Source of the DNA: CAYJBH01 sp964368625
GTDB lineage: Bacteria > Bacillota > Clostridia > Oscillospirales > Ruminococcaceae
Assembly: GCA_964368625.1 (NCBI GenBank)
Contig: CAYJBH010000011.1
Location: 9,804 to 73,803 of the forward strand
Direction: 5' to 3'
Length of the DNA stretch: 64,000 nt
Of the stretch, positions 8,140-17,091 are shown in pieces. Position numbers and translations under genes: made by a program. The first letter of the stretch is position 1; the number at the start of each line of letters is the position of its first letter. The notes beneath the pieces are model-generated. The model saw only the letters and a list, made by a program, of their open reading frames with translations, searched no databases and was not told the origin of the DNA.

Positions 8140-9005
8140 ATTAGGCTATGATAGTATTTAAGATTCTCCAATGAAATGGTAAGCGCCTCGATTGGGTTTT
8201 CCATTCCCTCAAATTCTATCGAAACATAACCGTTATAACCACTATTTTTAAGTATTGATAGGCACTGTAAAACCGGTACATTTCCATGGCCGACTACAGT
8301 GCCTTTTAAGTAGTTTCCGGCACGTGTTTTAAAGAACCCTTTTCCCGGGTTTGGTTCATTACCACTCTTTACTACAAAATCTTTAACATGAACGTGAAAT
8401 GCATACCCAGCAGCAACACCAACTGCCTTTTCAGGCTGTTCATCAACACATAAGAAATTTCCTATGTCGCAAAGCCAGCCAAAATTCTCGTCGGCCACTG
8501 CTGTTATAAGACTTTCAACTCGGTTTGAATCTTGACAGAAATAACCATGATTTTCAACCGTTGTTTTTATGCCCTTTGAAGCAGCATACCTTGTAACTTC
8601 ACGACAGGCATCGGCAAGGATAGGAAGTGCTTGGTTAAAGCCGCGTCTACTACCATCATTAAAACCCTGAGTAGCATCGTGACGCATACATTTAACTCCA
8701 AGTGCATACGCTATGTCAACTTGAGCTTTTAACCTTTCGATCTCAGAGCTAACATCGCCGTTACTGCAGTTTAAAAAATCTGCAGCAATGGTGTAGCTAA
8801 CAATCTCAAGAGATTGTTTTTTACACTCCTCGGCAAGTTTCTTTGCATACTCTATAGGAGAAGTACCGTCTTTAGGATCAATGTTAATAAACTCTATACC
8901 ATCAAATCCAATTTCCTTTACCTTTCCAATACATTCAAATTGGGTTAACTTATCGTTCCCTGTTAAGGACGTAAAGCTATAGGTACTGGTTGCAAATTTC
9001 ATCAT
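8136..9005 (-). CDS. Sugar phosphate isomerase/epimerase-like TIM-barrel protein
   Basis: A second member of the xylose-isomerase-like TIM-barrel superfamily, 289 residues, distinct from that at 6209. Candidate metal-binding residues occur in TTVENHGYF (Glu), GWLCDIGNF (Asp), YAFHVHVKD (His) and YVSIEFEGMENP (Glu). It lies only 17 bp downstream of citrate synthase on the same strand, with a GAGGTT ribosome binding site, so it may be transcribed with it, although it functionally resembles the converging sugar pair. Reaction unknown; epimerase, isomerase or dehydratase are all possible. Confidence 0.85.
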   Translation of the reverse strand: MMKFATSTYSFTSLTGNDKLTQFECIGKVKEIGFDGIEFINIDPKDGTSPIEYAKKLAEECKKQSLEIVSYTIAADFLNCSNGDVSSEIERLKAQVDIAYALGVKCMRHDATQGFNDGSRRGFNQALPILADACREVTRYAASKGIKTTVENHGYFCQDSNRVESLITAVADENFGWLCDIGNFLCVDEQPEKAVGVAAGYAFHVHVKDFVVKSGNEPNPGKGFFKTRAGNYLKGTVVGHGNVPVLQCLSILKNSGYNGYVSIEFEGMENPIEALTISLENLKYYHSLI

Positions 9006-9022
9006 AACCTCAATCTTTTTAT

Positions 9023-10384
9023 TTATCTGTCGGTAATTTTAACATAGTCCTTATGGGGTGTAACAGGTTTATATGCCGGACGAATAATTTTTCCGGCGCT
9101 TTCAAGCTCTTCCATACGGTGTGCAGACCAACCAACAATTCGTGATATTGCAAACAGAGGAGTGTATAGCTCGGTAGGAAGATCTAACATATCATAAACA
9201 AATCCACTGTAGAAGTCGATGTTTGCAGAAACGCCTTTATAAATTCTTCTGCGATCACCAATTACCTTTGGAGCAAGACGAGCAACGTTGTTGTACAAAT
9301 TATACTCATCAACACGGCCTTTGCTTGTGGAAAGACTTTCTACAAAACGTTTAAATATCTCGGTACGCGGATCTGATAGTGAGTATACAGCATGTCCCAT
9401 ACCATAGATAAGTCCACTTTTATCGAATGATTTTTTATCGAGCAATGATTCAAGGTATCTAACAATCTCCTCATCATCATTCCAGTCTTTTAGTGTGTTT
9501 TTCATATCTTCAAACATGCCAACAACCTTTATGTTAGCTCCACCATGCTTTGGTCCTTTAAGTGATGAAAGACCGGCAGCAATTGCTGAGTATGTATCAG
9601 TTCCAGCAGTTGTAACAACACGGGTAGTAAAAGTAGAGTTGTTACCACCACCATGCTCTGCATGAAGAATAAGAGCAACATCTAAAACCTGAGCTTCAAG
9701 TTCTGTGTACTCACCGTTAGGTCTTAGCATTTGCAAAATATTTTCGGCAGTTGATAGTTCTGGCATTGGCGGGCGAATGAAGAAATGTTCATTTTTATGA
9801 TAATAACAATAAGCCTGATAACTGTAAATTGCCATCATAGGGAATACGGCAATGAGTTCAACAGCCTGTCGAAGTATATTGGAAAGTGATACGTCTTCGG
9901 CTTTATCATCATAACTATAAAGATTTAAAACGCTTCTTGCAAGGCTTATCATAATGTTTTCGCTAGGATCTTTCATTATAATATCACGAACAAAATGAGA
10001 AGGTAGAATGCGATATTTGTTTAATGTTTCGGTCATCCAACGGCAGCGTTCCTCTGATGGAAGCTCACCGAATAATAGTAGATACGCAATCTCTTCAAAA
10101 CCATGCCTGTTCTCTTCAATACAGCTATTAACAATTTCGGTTACATTTATTCCACGATAGTAAAGCTCACCTTCACACGGAACTCGTTCGCCATCTACAT
10201 TTTTAAAGGAAATAATATCGGAGATATTTGTAAGCCCGGTTAATACACCTTTACCGCTTTTATCCCTTAGCCCCTGCATAACTTCATTTTTAATAAATAA
10301 CTCTGGATCTATCTTATTATATTTCTCTGCAATTTTAGTCTGCTCAATAATATCAGCAGTAAGTTGAGATAACTTTTGCTCCAT
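9023..10384 (-). CDS. gltA: Citrate synthase
   Basis: Condenses acetyl-CoA and oxaloacetate; in Clostridia this mainly supplies 2-oxoglutarate for glutamate. The 453-residue length fits the longer class of bacterial citrate synthases. Catalytic motifs are EHGGGNNSTFTTR (first His, about residue 245), SSLKGPKHGGAN, and GMGHAVYSLSDPR (second His, about 329), with a late Asp segment. The N-terminal extension LYYRGINVTEIVN is the usual small domain. The ribosome binding site AAGGAGG is strong. A perfect-consensus promoter precedes it (10429-10457). A 2-methylcitrate synthase role is less likely because no propionate genes are nearby. Confidence 0.94.
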   Translation of the reverse strand: MEQKLSQLTADIIEQTKIAEKYNKIDPELFIKNEVMQGLRDKSGKGVLTGLTNISDIISFKNVDGERVPCEGELYYRGINVTEIVNSCIEENRHGFEEIAYLLLFGELPSEERCRWMTETLNKYRILPSHFVRDIIMKDPSENIMISLARSVLNLYSYDDKAEDVSLSNILRQAVELIAVFPMMAIYSYQAYCYYHKNEHFFIRPPMPELSTAENILQMLRPNGEYTELEAQVLDVALILHAEHGGGNNSTFTTRVVTTAGTDTYSAIAAGLSSLKGPKHGGANIKVVGMFEDMKNTLKDWNDDEEIVRYLESLLDKKSFDKSGLIYGMGHAVYSLSDPRTEIFKRFVESLSTSKGRVDEYNLYNNVARLAPKVIGDRRRIYKGVSANIDFYSGFVYDMLDLPTELYTPLFAISRIVGWSAHRMEELESAGKIIRPAYKPVTPHKDYVKITDR

Positions 10385-10428
10385 ATTAACCTCCTTAATT
10401 CAAAAACACATAAATATTAATAGATATA

Positions 10429-10457
10429 ATTATATCAATTATTAACATTATTGTCAA
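10429..10457 (-). promoter_or_regulatory. Consensus SigA promoter for citrate synthase, flanked by an inverted repeat
   Basis: On the minus strand, -35 TTGACA (10457-10452), a 17-base spacer, and -10 TATAAT (10434-10429). The 10-bp arms ATAGATATAA (10420-10429) and TTATATCTAT (10459-10468) bracket the promoter, and a 14-bp palindrome GATATAATTATATC covers the -10, suggesting a repressor site. Confidence 0.8.
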
Positions 10458-10475
10458 TTTATATCTATCTACAAA

Positions 10476-11144
10476 TTATATGCCAACACAATATTGTCTC
10501 ATATAACTATCCATTAGCTCTGCAAGGTGAGAATAATCCTTTGATTCTGCTAGATATTCACGAACGTCACAAACATTAATAATTGAATGCACCTTAATTC
10601 CAAATTCTTCATAAATTTCCATCGTTGCACTTTTACTTGAGCCAACTCCAATTTCACAGCGATCAACCGAGATGAACATGTCGGTTACCTTCATGTTATC
10701 ACCAAGCCCCTTTAATATCGGCATTACCTCTCTTATTGCCGTACCCGCAGTAACAACATCTTCAACAATAATAATTCTATCCTTATCAGATGGTTTATAA
10801 CCTATTAAACTACCACCTTCACCATGGTCCTTTTCCTCTTTGCGGTTAAAAAAGAACGGTTTATCAATGGAGAAATTATTATATAGCGAAATTGCAGTTG
10901 TTGAAGCTAGCGGAATGCCTTTATAAGCCGGACCAAACAGACAATCGAAATTATCACCCACAACACTTTTTATTAATGAAGCATAGTATTCGCCTAGCTT
11001 TGCAAGATGTTCCCCGGTTCGATAGTTTCCTGTATTAACAAAATATTGAGTGTTTCGACCACTCTTGGTTGTAAATTCACCAAAACGCAATACATTTGCC
11101 TTAAGCATAAATTCTATAAATTCTCTTTTTTCAACACTTAACAT
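10476..11144 (-). CDS. pyrE: Orotate phosphoribosyltransferase
   Basis: Joins orotate and PRPP to give OMP in de novo pyrimidine synthesis. The 222 residues have the PRPP-binding motif IIIVEDVVTAGTAIREV (about residues 107-123), the FFNRKEEKDHGEGG flexible loop, and LFGPAYKGIPLA near residue 70. GGAGG precedes the ATG. It stands apart from other pyr genes except pyrH in this window. It follows the ZupT-like gene by 47 bp on the same strand and may be read with it. No PyrR-type leader is evident. Confidence 0.94.
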   Translation of the reverse strand: MLSVEKREFIEFMLKANVLRFGEFTTKSGRNTQYFVNTGNYRTGEHLAKLGEYYASLIKSVVGDNFDCLFGPAYKGIPLASTTAISLYNNFSIDKPFFFNRKEEKDHGEGGSLIGYKPSDKDRIIIVEDVVTAGTAIREVMPILKGLGDNMKVTDMFISVDRCEIGVGSSKSATMEIYEEFGIKVHSIINVCDVREYLAESKDYSHLAELMDSYMRQYCVGI

Positions 11145-11191
11145 TTTTAACCTCCATATATAAAAACTTACAATCTAAAAAAGATGATCAC

Positions 11192-11977
11192 TTAAACAAA
11201 TAACATAAGGCTTATAGCCATAACTGCCATGCCTGCAATAAACCCGTAAACAGAATTATGATGTTCACCATATTCTCTTGCGGTAGGAAGGAGTTCATCA
11301 ATCGAGATAAACACCATAATACCTGCAACAGAAGCAAATATTGCACCAAATAATACATCGCTCATAATGGGCATTAGTATTAGCCAACCAATTAAAGCCC
11401 CTACAGGTTCTGCAAGTCCGGAAAGGAAAGAATATAAAAATGCTTTCTTTTTAGAGCCTGTTGCTTGATAAATAGGAACAGAAACCGCTATACCCTCTGG
11501 TATGTTATGCATTGCAATTGCAACAACAATCGGTATTGCAACGCCGGGCTCTTGAAGAGCAGAGATAAAGGTTGCTAGTCCCTCGGGGAAATTATGTATT
11601 GCTATTGCCAGTGCTGTAAATACACCCATTCTCATTAATTTACTGTTTTTATTATCATCAACAGTTTTTACTTCATGTGGGTTTTTATCCGCAGGAATTA
11701 ATCGGTCAATTAAACCTATAAAGGCTATACCGGCAAAGAAAAAAATTACCGTAGAAATATAACCCTGTTTTTCACCAAGTTCTAGAACTAAAGAATCTTT
11801 AGCCTTAACAAAAATTTCAATCATGGATACATATATCATAATTCCAGCCGAAAACCCAAGGCTAATTGAAAGAAATTTCTTATTGGTAGATTTTGAAAAA
11901 AAAGCTATTAAGCTTCCAATTCCGGTAGATAATCCTGCAAAAAGAGTGAAGCCGAAAGCAACTAAAATATCATTCAT
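11192..11977 (-). CDS. zupT: ZIP-family metal transporter (ZupT-like)
   Basis: Integral membrane importer of zinc or other divalent metals. The 261 residues form about eight hydrophobic segments; the two metal-pathway motifs HNFPEG and HNIPEG, on the fourth and fifth core helices, are both intact. A short charged cytosolic loop (about residues 97-113) takes the place of the histidine-rich loop found in many ZIPs. GGGGG precedes the ATG. No clear metal-regulator operator is seen upstream. The metal specificity is inferred from the subfamily. Confidence 0.9.
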   Translation of the reverse strand: MNDILVAFGFTLFAGLSTGIGSLIAFFSKSTNKKFLSISLGFSAGIMIYVSMIEIFVKAKDSLVLELGEKQGYISTVIFFFAGIAFIGLIDRLIPADKNPHEVKTVDDNKNSKLMRMGVFTALAIAIHNFPEGLATFISALQEPGVAIPIVVAIAMHNIPEGIAVSVPIYQATGSKKKAFLYSFLSGLAEPVGALIGWLILMPIMSDVLFGAIFASVAGIMVFISIDELLPTAREYGEHHNSVYGFIAGMAVMAISLMLFV

Positions 11978-12103
11978 TTTACCCCCTGTTAAATATTAAG
12001 TAATCTATCTTGGCTGTTTTGTTAAGTTAGCCATTCTATCTATTGTATGCAAAAAATATATAATAGATATTATTAAAAGATAAATTAGTTAATATTCTAT
12101 TAA

Positions 12104-13003
12104 TTAACCAACCTGATAGGCGTGGGTTTTAACGTAGGTGTGTATATCTGTTTTTAATGTTATCTCATCAATAAAAGTTATGGTTGTAAAATACTCGTTG
12201 TTATCATCTACTAAGTTAAAGCTGTATAATCCATCTCCTAAAAAATCCACTGCTGACATATAACCACTACTTTCAATATTTTCATCTGCATAAAATGCTG
12301 TATAGTTACCCATGCCATTAAACTCAATTCTAGCTGCAGCTTCGTCACCATTAATGTGCCATACTCCGGCTGTATTGTATATTGCTTTATTTATTTCCAT
12401 AACGGTAAAATAATCACCTTCACCAATATAATATGGGCTACCAAAATATGGAGTTTCTAGAGGAAATATAGAATCTAATCCCATATCTGTAAGGTTAAGA
12501 GGCTGACCATTGCTCATTGTGTAATATACTTCTGTAACAGAAAAATTGTTGATTATAGATAGGTATAGTGAATCCATCATAAACCAATTTAATGAAACGT
12601 TATCATACATGAAAAATTCGTCTTTTTGTTGGATATTTCCAAGACCAGCTATAAGCGTAGACTCGACTGACCAATCAACAATTGCTGTACTGCCTTCTAC
12701 TGTTGCACCGTTAATGGTAAATGCCAATCCGGTAAGTTCCGTAAGTCCTTGTGCTAAGCTTTCTATACTAAAATTAGCTACAGTATTAAATGGATGAGAA
12801 ACAACGTTCGACCAATTACCAAAGTTAAGTGTGTATAAATTTACCGATGTGTTACCTTCAATGTTTTGTTCTACAACTTCAGGAATTTTTTCCATGTTGC
12901 CTGAACTCACATCCTGTTGTAAAGGAGATGTGGGTTCATAAGAGCAGGCGGTTAGAAAAAGGCATAAAGTAAAAGTTAATGTAACAATATTAATCAATTT
13001 CAT
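12104..13003 (-). CDS. Lipoprotein, possibly with a GerMN-like domain
   Basis: A 299-residue secreted lipoprotein. Residues 1-20 form a signal peptide ending in lipobox LTAC (Cys20). After a low-complexity linker, about residues 50-175 carry the pattern of a GerMN-type fold (SLAQGLTELTG, TAIVDWSVES, SLYLSIINNF, TEVYYTMSNGQPL), a domain frequent in spore or envelope lipoproteins. The last 110 residues resemble a small lipocalin-like beta domain (IYNTAGVWHINGDEAAARI) and I do not recognise them firmly. It is monocistronic with its own promoter. Confidence 0.75.
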   Translation of the reverse strand: MKLINIVTLTFTLCLFLTACSYEPTSPLQQDVSSGNMEKIPEVVEQNIEGNTSVNLYTLNFGNWSNVVSHPFNTVANFSIESLAQGLTELTGLAFTINGATVEGSTAIVDWSVESTLIAGLGNIQQKDEFFMYDNVSLNWFMMDSLYLSIINNFSVTEVYYTMSNGQPLNLTDMGLDSIFPLETPYFGSPYYIGEGDYFTVMEINKAIYNTAGVWHINGDEAAARIEFNGMGNYTAFYADENIESSGYMSAVDFLGDGLYSFNLVDDNNEYFTTITFIDEITLKTDIHTYVKTHAYQVG

Positions 13004-13036
13004 TTACTACCTCATAAAATTAATGAACTGCTTTTA

Positions 13037-13065
13037 ATTATATCACCTGATAGCATAAAAATCAA
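13037..13065 (-). promoter_or_regulatory. SigA-type promoter for the lipoprotein gene
   Basis: On the minus strand, -35 TTGATT (13065-13060), a 17-base spacer, and -10 TATAAT (13042-13037), about 30 bases before the ATG. Confidence 0.7.
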
Positions 13066-13084
13066 TAAACGAAACCATTCATTT

Positions 13085-13972
13085 TTAACACAAATTTTCA
13101 AAAAAGTTAGTTGTTTGGCTGAACTCCGCTTTAAATGTTTTACCGCATAGTCCGGCTAATTCATCAGTGAGGGTGTTATCAAATGTAAGCTCATATGCAC
13201 ATAAAAGCTGATTCTTAACCATGGGATTACTTTTTTTTACAAGATATTTTCTGTCTCCAATAATATGTATTCCGAGGGAAGCAAGATGTGCTCTTATTTG
13301 ATGAGTTTTTCCGGTATGCAAAATAGCTTCTACCAGATAAAACCCAGCTTTAGATTCTAATGTTCTAAAGGTGGTAACCATATTATCACCATCGGTTGCT
13401 ACCGTAATATTGTTGTTTCTAGAATAACCTGAAGTTACAACCTGATTAACCTCAGCATCGGTAACTGCGAGATAACGCTTAGTTATCATCCTTTTTTTCA
13501 TTAAACACGAAGCTTTTTCCGCAGCATTATGCGTTCTAGCAATAAGAACAAGGCCTTCTGTTCCACGATCAAGTCTATTTATAAGGCAAGGCTTAAAACA
13601 TCCTCTACCATATTTTGATATAAAGCCATCTAACAAATTGCCATCACCGGTAACATCGCTATGACAAAGCACCCCTGAGGGCTTTTCTATAATTGCAACA
13701 TTATCATCTATATATATAACATTAAAATTAGTACAGGGGGTAATGTTTTTAATTATACTTTCAGATTGGAAAAACTCATCGTTTATATATAATGATAACT
13801 CCTCGCCAGTTTTCACCCTATAGTTTTCATCATGCTTTTTGCCCGAAACTTTTACTCTTCCTTTTCTAAAACTTTTGTATAGAACAGATTTTGGCATATC
13901 AGTTGTAAGCAGCTGGACTAATCTTAGCAGCCGCATACCATTTTCTGTATCCGTTACAACAAATTTTTTCAT
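13085..13972 (-). CDS. RluA-family pseudouridine synthase
   Basis: Converts specific uridines of rRNA or tRNA to pseudouridine. The 295 residues begin with an S4-like RNA-binding domain (about residues 14-75), followed by the catalytic domain with INRLDRGTEGLVLIAR (catalytic Asp in RLDR, about residue 155) and the later LHTGKTHQIRAHLASLGIHIIGDRKY motif in shorter blocks. The target site cannot be deduced; RluC- or RluD-type is possible. A candidate promoter (TTTACT-17-TATAAT, 14027-13999) divergent from nrdR serves it. Confidence 0.9.
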   Translation of the reverse strand: MKKFVVTDTENGMRLLRLVQLLTTDMPKSVLYKSFRKGRVKVSGKKHDENYRVKTGEELSLYINDEFFQSESIIKNITPCTNFNVIYIDDNVAIIEKPSGVLCHSDVTGDGNLLDGFISKYGRGCFKPCLINRLDRGTEGLVLIARTHNAAEKASCLMKKRMITKRYLAVTDAEVNQVVTSGYSRNNNITVATDGDNMVTTFRTLESKAGFYLVEAILHTGKTHQIRAHLASLGIHIIGDRKYLVKKSNPMVKNQLLCAYELTFDNTLTDELAGLCGKTFKAEFSQTTNFFENLC

Positions 13973-14037
13973 TTTCCTCTTTTATTTTTAATTACTTTAT
14001 TATATAATATAATTGAATAGAAGTAAAGGAGTAAAAA

Positions 14038-14511
14038 ATGAAGTGTCCTTTTTGTAGCGCTGAAGACACCAAGGTTTTAGACAGTCGACCAGCCGATGGT
14101 GGCGTTCGAATACGTCGTCGTCGTGAGTGTATTGATTGTGAAAAGAGATTTACCACTTATGAAATTATAGAAACGGTTCCTGTTATGGTAGAAAAAAAGG
14201 ACGGTTCACGTGAGGCGTTCGACCGTCAAAAAATACTTAATGGTTTATTACGCGCCTGTGAAAAGCGCCCTGTAACCGTTGAACAACTTGAACAATCGGT
14301 AGATAGAATAGAGCAATGTATTTCTAATTCTTTAAAAAGGGAGATATCTTCTCTTAGCATAGGAGAACTTTGCATGGATGAGCTAAGAGAAATAGACGAG
14401 GTTGCATATGTTAGGTTTGCATCTGTTTATCGTCAATTTGCAGATATCGACAGCTTTATGCAGGAACTTACCGATCTGTTAGGCGAAAGGTCAAAGCAGA
14501 GCAAGAAGTAA
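14038..14511 (+). CDS. nrdR: Transcriptional repressor NrdR of ribonucleotide reductase genes
   Basis: Nucleotide-sensing repressor of ribonucleotide reductase genes. The 157 residues show the N-terminal zinc ribbon with CPFC and CIDC, RRRRECIDCEKRFTTYE for DNA binding, and the ATP-cone domain (about residues 50-140, VMVEKKDGSREAFDRQKI onward). AAAGGAG precedes the ATG. Its 3' end overlaps by 21 bp the 3' end of the opposite DUF4363 gene, so the two transcripts are complementary there. No nrd genes lie in the window. Confidence 0.96.
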   Translation: MKCPFCSAEDTKVLDSRPADGGVRIRRRRECIDCEKRFTTYEIIETVPVMVEKKDGSREAFDRQKILNGLLRACEKRPVTVEQLEQSVDRIEQCISNSLKREISSLSIGELCMDELREIDEVAYVRFASVYRQFADIDSFMQELTDLLGERSKQSKK

Positions 14512-14832
14512 ACTTTCTACCCTCATCAGCTCAGACTTTATATGATTTGTATGAGCAAGAATCTCGTCTGGTTCTGCTTCATGGTCTAAAGTGTCTATAA
14601 CCATTTTTAGTTGAAGTATTAAATTATTATCAGATATCATCATTAACCATCTATGCCTTTGTGCATAGGTGGTTTTTAAGGTTAGCGCATGTTTATTTGC
14701 ATCTTCTTCATTTTCGATAAGGTAAATAATATTGTTTAGTTCGTTGAATGTACTATATATAAAAATTTGTGTAGCCGTAATTGTTACTAATACTAAACTC
14801 ATAACAACAAAAGCTATCGGTATTCTTCTCAT
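14491..14832 (-). CDS. DUF4363-type small membrane protein
   Basis: Unknown function. 113 residues: one N-terminal transmembrane helix (about residues 5-26), then a mostly helical domain with the WLMMISDNN segment seen in proteins of this type. It is encoded directly after the DUF421 gene (2 bp apart), a frequent pairing in Clostridia, and probably works with it at the membrane. GAAAGG lies upstream. The tail overlaps nrdR. Confidence 0.75.
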   Translation of the reverse strand: MRRIPIAFVVMSLVLVTITATQIFIYSTFNELNNIIYLIENEEDANKHALTLKTTYAQRHRWLMMISDNNLILQLKMVIDTLDHEAEPDEILAHTNHIKSELMRVESLLLALL

Positions 14833-14834
14833 AC

Positions 14835-15488
14835 TTAACCTTTCAAGTTATCATATTTATTTATGAATATTCGTTCATCGTGATAAACAAGCATAATTAA
14901 AACCTGCTTTACCAAAATATTTTTTGCACTAAGGTAGCCGTTTAACCATTCATCTGTTTTACCACACATCTTGAGTGAATCCTTAACAACCATTCCATCA
15001 ACTATAACACAGGCCGGAGGGTTCTCGTTAACATTTTTAGGGCTGCAGTCGGTAGCATAAACTGATAGTTTGCCATTAGGTTCAATTAAAGCTACTGAAA
15101 CCGATGTTGGATCAAAAATATTTTTATCCCTAAGTGCACAAAGCATATCGGTTACCGTTAAACGTAACAACTTTAAGGTTTTTTGAACAAACCTACCATT
15201 TTTCATTATTATCCTAGGCTCTCCTTCAATAAACCGCTCAAACTTTGCACTGCGTATAGTTATGCCAGAAATAAATATTTCATAGCAGGCAATAATGATT
15301 ACGGGTAACATACTAACTAGCAAAGGTATGCTCTGTTGCTCTATAGATATAGAAGCGAGATTAGAAATAATCATGGTCGTAACAAATTCTGAAGCCTGAA
15401 GTTCACCTAATTGTCTTTTGCCGGTAAAGCGTAGGATTAGCAGAACAAAAATATATATTATTGTAGTTCTAACAAGAATTATAAGCAT
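14835..15488 (-). CDS. DUF421 (YetF-like) membrane protein
   Basis: 217 residues from the chosen start. Three N-terminal hydrophobic segments (about residues 1-75, with RFTGKRQLGELQASEFVTTM, the family hallmark in one block) precede a cytosolic two-part domain including PRIIMKNGRFV and LRDKNIFDPTSVSVALIEPNGKLSVY. The family has been linked to spore or envelope functions in Bacillus, but its biochemical role is unclear. An upstream ATG at 15506 is in frame, but only the one at 15488 has a proper AGGAGA site six bases before it. The gene begins 33 bp from the scaffold gap. Confidence 0.85.
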   Translation of the reverse strand: MLIILVRTTIIYIFVLLILRFTGKRQLGELQASEFVTTMIISNLASISIEQQSIPLLVSMLPVIIIACYEIFISGITIRSAKFERFIEGEPRIIMKNGRFVQKTLKLLRLTVTDMLCALRDKNIFDPTSVSVALIEPNGKLSVYATDCSPKNVNENPPACVIVDGMVVKDSLKMCGKTDEWLNGYLSAKNILVKQVLIMLVYHDERIFINKYDNLKG

Positions 15489-15521
15489 CTTTAATCTCCT
15501 ATGCATGGATTATAGGGAAGT

Positions 15522-15531
15522 NNNNNNNNNN
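15522..15531. other. Scaffold gap (10 Ns)
   Basis: Ten unknown bases join two contigs. The left contig ends in GGGAAGT and the right one begins GGAAGTTGA, so a six-base GGAAGT occurs on both sides. Confidence 0.98.
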
Positions 15532-15661
15532 GGAAGTTGACGATACTATATTCAATACAAGAATATATAAAAGTTAATTTTAAAAAGAACTTTAAATTAT
15601 GTATCTATTATTTTAACTGAAAGGCATTGTTTTAGCTATAGAATAAGAAAGGGTGAGCTGT

Positions 15662-17089
15662 ATGAGTAAAACGGTTGAAGAATTTAGAGAAGAAATGAGA
15701 GAGAATTTTTCACAGAGTATAGATGTTTACTTTCTTGTTCAGCGCGTAGCAAAGTGCAATCTTTTAATAATGAAGGTAGATAATATAACCAGTGATGTAA
15801 ATCTTTCGTTGGTTTTGCTTGCCCGCCTTGCAGATATAGATAAGCAGGAGATGGCACCAGCTGAAATGTTTGATTATTTAAAAAAAACTACATCGATACC
15901 AATAAGTCAAATAGTTGTAAAATCAAGAGATGATTTAGAACTTTTAATGTTAGCAGGCTTTGCTATAATATATATTGAAGGTCATAATGAAATGCTTGGC
16001 GTTGGTATACAGGCCTATCCGGGTAATGCAGTAACCGAGGTTTCAGGTGAGGGTAACATTAAAGGCTCAAAGTTAGGCTTCTCACAAAATCTTAGGGTTA
16101 ACATGGCTTTACTGCGTCAATTTATTCGCTCACCAGAGTTAACATTTGAAACTGGTTTTCTCGGAGGTGTAAACGATATAGAATATATGATATCGTATCA
16201 TAAGGACCAAGTTTCTGATGAACTTCTAAAAAGAGTAAAAGAACGAATAGAGAAGGTAGATCTTCCTATGGTTTTCGATTCCGGATATCTAGGTTCCTTT
16301 ATTCAAAAAAAGCAACCATCACTTTTTTCAGCTACAGGTAGTACAGAAAGACCTGCAACAGCAGCTGCTAAAATTTGTGAAGGTAAGATAATAGTTATGG
16401 TAGCAGGTAGTCCATTTGCATTAATTTATCCATATCTGTTTACTGAAAACTTTCAAAGTCTCGACGACTATTCATCGCGCCCGTATTTTGCAAGTGGAAT
16501 AAGACTTTTAAAATATGTTGCTTTTTTTATAGCGGTTCTTTTGCCCGGAATATTCATATCGATAGTTAATTTTACTCCTGAGCTATTACCGGTTCAGTTA
16601 ATGTATAAAATCGCGTATTCAGAACAAGGAACGCCACTTCCTTTGTTTATTGAGGCAGTAACAATTACGCTCTTACTTGAGATTGTTAGAGAGGCAGGGC
16701 TTAGATTACCAAAACAGATAGGTAGTTCAGTTAGTTTGGTTTCTGCCTTAATAGTTGGTGATGCTGCAATTCAAATGGGAATAATATCAGCTCCAATATT
16801 AATAGTGATAGCATTTTCAGCACTAGCTGCATTTGTTATCCCATCTCTTTATGAGCCAATTATTATATTAAGAATTATGTTTATTTTAGCAGGAGGTATA
16901 GGCGGAGCTTTGCTAGTTGCAGGGTTATTTGCAATAATGCTTTTAAATATATGCGGGGTACACTCCTTTGGTATACCATTTACCAGACCCTTGCTACCAA
17001 TAGGAAAAGGAGCTATATCTGATGGGTTACTGCGGTCAGGACCAAAAAAAGGGGATGGATTTAATATAAAAGATTATATTGGAGAATGA
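15662..17089 (+). CDS. gerKA: Spore germination protein, GerA-type A subunit
   Basis: A-subunit of a germinant receptor in the inner spore membrane. The 475-residue protein has the soluble N-terminal domain (to about residue 280; GYLGSFIQKKQPSLFSATGSTERPA in shorter blocks, and EGKIIVMVAGSPFALIYPYLF), then four or five transmembrane segments with PLPLFIEAVTITLLLEIVREAGLRLP and SLVGGDAAIQMG-like SALIVGDAAIQMG. GTG at 15653 is in frame, but ATG at 15662 has AAAGGG eight bases upstream. The stop overlaps the first possible start of the next gene. The symbol is a family label; ligand unknown. Confidence 0.92.
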   Translation: MSKTVEEFREEMRENFSQSIDVYFLVQRVAKCNLLIMKVDNITSDVNLSLVLLARLADIDKQEMAPAEMFDYLKKTTSIPISQIVVKSRDDLELLMLAGFAIIYIEGHNEMLGVGIQAYPGNAVTEVSGEGNIKGSKLGFSQNLRVNMALLRQFIRSPELTFETGFLGGVNDIEYMISYHKDQVSDELLKRVKERIEKVDLPMVFDSGYLGSFIQKKQPSLFSATGSTERPATAAAKICEGKIIVMVAGSPFALIYPYLFTENFQSLDDYSSRPYFASGIRLLKYVAFFIAVLLPGIFISIVNFTPELLPVQLMYKIAYSEQGTPLPLFIEAVTITLLLEIVREAGLRLPKQIGSSVSLVSALIVGDAAIQMGIISAPILIVIAFSALAAFVIPSLYEPIIILRIMFILAGGIGGALLVAGLFAIMLLNICGVHSFGIPFTRPLLPIGKGAISDGLLRSGPKKGDGFNIKDYIGE

Positions 17090-17091
17090 TA

